Below are positions 62,613 to 64,000 of a DNA stretch of 64,000 nt, piece after piece. The DNA comes from Pseudomonas eucalypticola. GTDB taxonomy: Bacteria > Pseudomonadota > Gammaproteobacteria > Pseudomonadales > Pseudomonadaceae. The DNA is taken from contig NZ_CP056030.1 of the NCBI RefSeq assembly GCF_013374995.1, forward strand, positions 5,240,501-5,304,500. The letters are read 5' to 3'. Position 1 is the stretch's first letter; the number at the start of each line of letters is the position of its first letter. The position numbers were made by a program, and so were the translations under genes. Below the pieces are notes generated by a model. The model was given only the letters and a program-made list of their open reading frames with translations. It searched no databases and was not told the origin of the DNA.

Positions 62613-63586
62613 AGCAGGCCCAGTTCGAACGCCTGCATCAAGCCCAGTGGCTGTCGTTCGAGCACCTGTTGGTGCTGCTGGAAAACGGCAAGTCGCGCCC
62701 CGAGGCCAGCGAAACCTTCGCCCACGACTACCGACGCCTGTGCCAGCACCTTGCCCTGGCTCAAGCCCGGGGCTACAGCAGCCACCTGGTGGACAGCCTG
62801 CAACAGTTGGCCCTGCGCGGGCATCAGCAACTGTACCGGCGGCGCCAGGCGGTAGGCGCCAGCATACTGGTCTTCGTGCTCGCCGGCTTTCCTCGGCTGG
62901 TGCGTGAGCAATGGCGGTTCGTGGCGCTGGCCGGCCTGTTGCTGTTTGGCAGCCTGTTGCTCACGGGCCTGCTGGTGTACAGCTTTCCCGACCTGGTCTA
63001 CAGCATCATGGACCCGCAACAAGTGGCGCAGACCGAGGCCATGTACGACCCCGACCAGAGCCGCCTGGGGCCGGGCGGTGAACGCCTGGCGAGCCAGGAC
63101 TGGATGATGTTCGGCTACTACATCATGAACAATATCGGCATCGCCTTCCAGACCTTCGCCAGCGGCCTGCTGCTAGGGGTAGGCAGCCTGTTCTTCCTGC
63201 TGTTCAACGGGTTGATGATCGGCGCCGTGGCGGGCCATCTGACCGAGATTGGCTATGTGCAGACCTTCTGGCCCTTCGTCATCGGCCACGGTGCCTTCGA
63301 GCTGACCGCCATTGCCCTGTCCGGTGCCGCTGGCCTCAAGCTGGGCTGGGCCTTGGTGGCGCCCGGCCGGCTGAGCCGTGGCCAGGCCCTGCGCGAAGCG
63401 GCGAACATCGCCATCCAGTTCGTGTACGGGGTCATTGCCATGCTGCTGATTGCCGCGTTCATCGAAGCCTACTGGTCGTCCAAGACCGCGTTCAGCCCCC
63501 AGGCCAAGTACCTGGTGGGCGGCGCGCTGTGGGCGCTGGTAGCGGCCTATCTGATATTCGTCGGGCGCCAGCATGCGCCTGACTGA
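62609..63586 (+). CDS. SpoIIM-family (DUF95) membrane protein
   Basis: This 325-residue protein has an N-terminal soluble helical segment (about 1-75) and five to seven membrane helices of the stage II sporulation protein M family. NNIGIAFQTFASGLLLGVGS and VIGHGAFELTAIALSGAAGLKLG are typical. Pseudomonads do not sporulate, so the name is historical; in this context the family travels with RDD, MoxR ATPase and VWA-type genes. It overlaps the RDD gene by 4 bp and the next gene by 14 bp, so the three are coupled. Confidence 0.87.
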   Translation: MKQAQFERLHQAQWLSFEHLLVLLENGKSRPEASETFAHDYRRLCQHLALAQARGYSSHLVDSLQQLALRGHQQLYRRRQAVGASILVFVLAGFPRLVREQWRFVALAGLLLFGSLLLTGLLVYSFPDLVYSIMDPQQVAQTEAMYDPDQSRLGPGGERLASQDWMMFGYYIMNNIGIAFQTFASGLLLGVGSLFFLLFNGLMIGAVAGHLTEIGYVQTFWPFVIGHGAFELTAIALSGAAGLKLGWALVAPGRLSRGQALREAANIAIQFVYGVIAMLLIAAFIEAYWSSKTAFSPQAKYLVGGALWALVAAYLIFVGRQHAPD

Positions 63587-64000
63587 AGCCAGTATTGCCA
63601 TTCGCCCCCGATCGCCCTGGGAAGCGCTGGACCTGGGGGTGCTGCTGGCGCGCCGGCACCAGCGCCTGCTGACGCTCAGTTGGGCAGCGGTGAGCCTGCC
63701 GGTGTTCGCCCTGCTGACATGGCTATGCTGGCGCTCACCCTCCCTGGCGATGTTTCTGTTCTGGTGGCTGAAGCCGGCCTTCGAGCGCCTGACGCTGTAT
63801 ATCCTCGCTCAAGCGGTGTTCGACGAACCGCCGAGCCTGGCTCAGGCCCTGCGCCACTGGCCCAGGCTGCTGCGGCCACAACTGCTGCCCAGCTTGCTGT
63901 GGCGGCGGTTGAGCCTGAGCCGCAGCTTCAACCTGCCCGTGCAACAGCTGGAGGGCCTGGCCGGGCCCGAGCGCCAGCGGCGTCTGGCCTTGCTACGCCA
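63573..64000 (+). CDS. membrane protein of the RDD/SpoIIM operon, 5' part
   Basis: The ATG at 63573 lies 14 bp inside the SpoIIM-like gene and opens a frame that runs off the right edge. The visible 142 residues begin MRLTEASIAIRPRSPWEALD. A hydrophobic segment (TLSWAAVSLPVFALLTWLCW, about residues 34-53) and a second one (MFLFWWL) follow, then a basic amphipathic stretch. I do not recognise a family with certainty. The position suits the membrane protein that usually sits between SpoIIM-like and DUF4350/MoxR genes. Incomplete at its 3' end. Confidence 0.75.
   Translation, partial: MRLTEASIAIRPRSPWEALDLGVLLARRHQRLLTLSWAAVSLPVFALLTWLCWRSPSLAMFLFWWLKPAFERLTLYILAQAVFDEPPSLAQALRHWPRLLRPQLLPSLLWRRLSLSRSFNLPVQQLEGLAGPERQRRLALLR

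Overview
The window is chromosomal DNA of a Pseudomonas, most likely of the P. putida group. Base composition is GC-rich throughout except for a few AT-rich intergenic stretches. It carries several genes of very characteristic P. putida type: ttgR-ttgABC, pcaRKFTBDC, phaG, mvaT/turA, a GABA-type chemoreceptor (mcpG) and an OprD/BenF-type porin. From memory, the gene order matches, in inverted orientation, roughly PP_1418 to PP_1361 of strain KT2440. The main differences are in accessory spots such as the pobA-pobR pair. Identification rests on reading the proteins and on remembered families; no database search was run.

Layout. 0-5.4 kb: the end of a TctA permease, ung, an enoyl-CoA hydratase-like gene, a Gly/Pro/Tyr-rich lipoprotein that looks frameshifted, a diguanylate cyclase, a CWC protein and rsuA. 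5.4-12 kb: phaG, tRNA-Gly(CCC) followed by a 5'-truncated HicB remnant, a small alpha-helical protein, a glycerophosphodiesterase, a SIR2-like DUF4917 protein, a methyltransferase and a small LuxR-type regulator with a two-helix membrane protein. 12-20.5 kb: periplasmic beta-glucosidase bglX, then a DctB/DctD-like two-component system next to an MHS-family transporter that has a sigma-54 promoter and two upstream palindromic sites, then a flavin reductase-like protein and two small genes. 20.5-28 kb: a 129-bp element bounded by a perfect 19-bp inverted repeat, an AraC regulator, an aldehyde dehydrogenase plus thiamine-diphosphate decarboxylase pair with a divergent LysR regulator, a solitary FAD enzyme, an AT-rich region and a tiny membrane peptide.

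28-50 kb is a catabolic and efflux block. It holds pobR/pobA (4-hydroxybenzoate to protocatechuate), an MFS efflux pump, a DMT exporter, ttgR-ttgABC, a BenF-like porin, and the protocatechuate branch genes pcaC, pcaD, pcaB, pcaT, pcaF, pcaK and pcaR, all on the minus strand. Together these give uptake (porin, PcaK), conversion of 4-hydroxybenzoate by PobA, and the lower beta-ketoadipate pathway. The 3,4-dioxygenase genes pcaGH and the CoA transferase genes pcaIJ are not in the window. Paired PcaR-type boxes with a constant 19-bp centre spacing precede pcaR, pcaK and pcaF. A single box overlaps the predicted pobR -10 element. Hfq/Crc-type AANAANAA motifs sit at the starts of pobA, pcaK, the porin, the MHS transporter and the decarboxylase. 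This suggests one regulon under PcaR and carbon catabolite repression. A strong orphan terminator downstream of a divergent promoter opposite pcaR suggests an unannotated short RNA.

50-64 kb: a small conserved protein, the phosphate transporter pit, a HerA/YjgR-type ATPase, the chemoreceptor, a three-gene overlapping operon (GT4 glycosyltransferase, DUF2334 deacetylase, YbhN-like membrane protein), purU with a 56-codon gene behind it, mvaT, sbcB, and the start of an RDD/SpoIIM membrane-protein operon that runs out of the window. No rRNA, CRISPR array, intact insertion sequence or prophage was seen.
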